From Gryganskiella cystojenkinii (lineage: Eukaryota > Mortierellomycota > Mortierellomycetes > Mortierellales > Mortierellaceae), in the NCBI GenBank assembly GCA_015852425.1, contig JAAAIG010000287.1:1-41689 (forward strand): 41,689 nucleotides of DNA, read 5' to 3'. Under the pieces are notes generated by a model. It saw only the letters and a program-made list of their open reading frames with translations, was not told the origin of the DNA and made no database searches. Shown one piece after another: positions 40,028 through 41,689 of the stretch. Position numbers and translations under genes: made by a program. Each line of letters starts with the position of its first letter. The stretch's first letter is position 1.

Positions 40028-41689
40028 AAAAGATCTTTCGATTGGATGAGAGGGATTTGAATGTAGGAAAAAAACACGTTTCATTTTCCTGGCGCGTATT
40101 TTTTCCTCCGTATGCAATCCAATCCTTGACCTCAATGAATAGCAATAAACAACAAAAAAAAAAAGGTCCTTTCAGCCGTGCAGACAGGGATATTGAGTGC
40201 ATACAAAGACGTAGGTGTGTGCAAGGGCCATCCTCAGGCAGAGGGAAGGTCAGGGCAAAGATGTGGCGGCGGGTAGAAAATCTGTGTAAGATTTTTGTGG
40301 CGGTATGAAAAAAAAGCCTCACGGAGACATCTTTTGGACCCTTGATTGATTTCTCACCCCTCTCGTCGTAGTCCCCTCAAAAAGCTGCTGTAGGACGAAA
40401 ACGAGGAGGAGAGTGCTATCCTGAGCTCCAAAAAAATCTGCGATTTCTGAGGGTCTTTTTGAGGCAACTCAAAATGTCGTGAAAGAATAAACTGGGTAAA
40501 TGAGCATGTGGAAGAGATAGCAAAGATAGTCGGTAATGTTCCGAAGTCGAGATAGGACAATAATTGTAATGACAAAACATACAAGACTGAAGAGTAGTAG
40601 AGACGAATAAAGGAAGAGTGAGGATACGATAGTGGCACGAACGAGGAGGAGATAGTAAGGGTGGTTCATTATAAAAAATAGGTCAGGCAGGGCTCGCAAG
40701 AAAGATATTACGAAAGTGGGTCACTCGCCACAAAAGACAATGACAATTCTCTCTTAGTCTACCCTGCCACCCACATCACCAGCATCGCCAACATCATCAT
40801 CGTTATAGGGTCCTGCTGTCAAGGTTATGGTTCGGGATGTCCCTTTGTTTTGTTTTTTCTTTCTCTTCTTTTTTGTCTAGGCTGCTCTGTGCTCAGGTAT
40901 ATTTTTTGTCCTGTCATTTAGGGATTGGGCAAAATGACCTAGACGGAGAAAAAAATCACAAAAAGAAACGAATTCGAAAAGAAATGCCTCATTTTTTTAT
41001 ATTTCACCCCTTCCCTTTTGCCTGTTCCCAACAAGTTCACACCACACCAGCCAGACTTGGGATTTGAGTCGGTGGAAAGAATGGTGGGAGGATGCATGGC
41101 CTGTTAGTCTGTTGTTTGAAAAGTAAAAATAAAGAGAAGAAATGGAACGAACGAACAAAGTGCTGTTTCGCTTTTCACCTTGCAGGCTGTGGGATCGTCA
41201 TTTTTCGACTTATGCCCTTTCGCGAGAATGGGGTAGATAAAAATAATTTTTTGATATAAGACCAAAGGTTTTTTACTTCTTCGTCTGTTCTTATCTTCAA
41301 AAAGCTCTGCCCTCTCCTCCTCTTCTTCTTTCCTCTTCGCTCTTCGAATCCATCCCTCGTTACTCATCCTTGCCACCCCGTTTTGTCATAATTCCTTGGC
41401 AGTCATAATTCGTTTCCTTTTCGAGGCATTTCAAACCCCAGTCAAGTCAGCTCCACTTTTATTCCGCCAGCACATTCTTTCACCTTGTCTCATTAGTCAG
41501 CGATTCCTTGACTATATTACATCGCTCTCACTTTCCTTGGTTCCCCACCTTTTTGCTGTACAGGTCTTCTCTTTCTCTCAACTGTACATATATCCGTCCT
41601 TCTCTTTTTCTTTGCTTGTATAACATACCCCAACAGCTGTACCATACCTCCACTCGTCCTCCCACAACACTCACACACACACACACACA
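40028..41689. other. Gene-free right edge
   Basis: I find no supported gene in the last 1.66 kb. The plus strand becomes strongly C/T-rich after 41280, as in the leaders of other genes here, so a plus-strand gene may begin beyond the window. Hydrophobic minus-strand frames near 40354-40699 look like products of A-rich plus-strand DNA rather than genes. Confidence 0.4.
41672..41689 (+). repeat. (CA)n microsatellite at the window edge
   Basis: Nine CA dinucleotides run to the last base, so the full length of the tract cannot be seen. It may be cut by the window or by an assembly break. Confidence 0.8.

Overview
This is nuclear DNA from an intron-rich filamentous fungus. Coding exons are strongly biased to C/G at third positions, introns are mostly short with GTAAGT-type donors, and the proteins are clearly fungal/opisthokont. 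A DDRGK1-like UFMylation adaptor (absent from the model yeasts), a metazoan-like CDK8, an Scm3-type centromere chaperone and intron-bearing single-copy genes together suggest an early-diverging fungus of the Mucoromycota/Mortierellomycota type. That placement is an inference, not a result. I see no virus, plasmid, CRISPR array, rRNA or convincing tRNA.

Layout. 0.3-2.3 kb: SRP9 (-) and ribosomal protein uS11 (+) diverge from a short shared promoter. 2.8-7.7 kb: a DUF4396 membrane protein (+), Mediator kinase CDK8 (-) and the Nopp140/SRP40-type nucleolar protein (-). 8.0-14.6 kb: a mitoribosomal mS26-like protein (+), the H3K79 methyltransferase DOT1 (+) and calcineurin B (-). 15.5-18.4 kb: DDRGK1/UFBP1-like protein (+) and a small unknown protein (-). 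19.2-19.5 kb: a perfect 132-bp inverted repeat around a 36-nt spacer. 19.7-22.2 kb: a fusion of an alpha/beta hydrolase with a tyrosine phosphatase (-). 23.5-26.2 kb: a large disordered protein of unknown function (-). 27.0-32.1 kb: an Eis-like GNAT acetyltransferase (-) and Scm3 (+), divergent. 32.4-35.7 kb: mitochondrial aconitase (-). 37.6-40.0 kb: a membrane-anchored carbon-nitrogen hydrolase resembling apolipoprotein N-acyltransferase (+). The last 1.6 kb holds no gene I can support.

The genes are mainly housekeeping (protein targeting, translation, transcription, chromatin, signalling, TCA cycle) and do not form a pathway cluster. Several pairs are divergent (SRP9/uS11, SRP40/mS26, calcineurin B/DDRGK1, GNAT/Scm3, aconitase/CN hydrolase) and may share promoters. 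The least expected items are the perfect hairpin, the hydrolase-phosphatase fusion, the DDRGK1-like protein that lacks its DDRGK motif, and the Lnt-like membrane hydrolase. Exon boundaries were worked out by hand from GT/GC-AG signals, frame continuity and family conservation; they have not been checked against transcripts.
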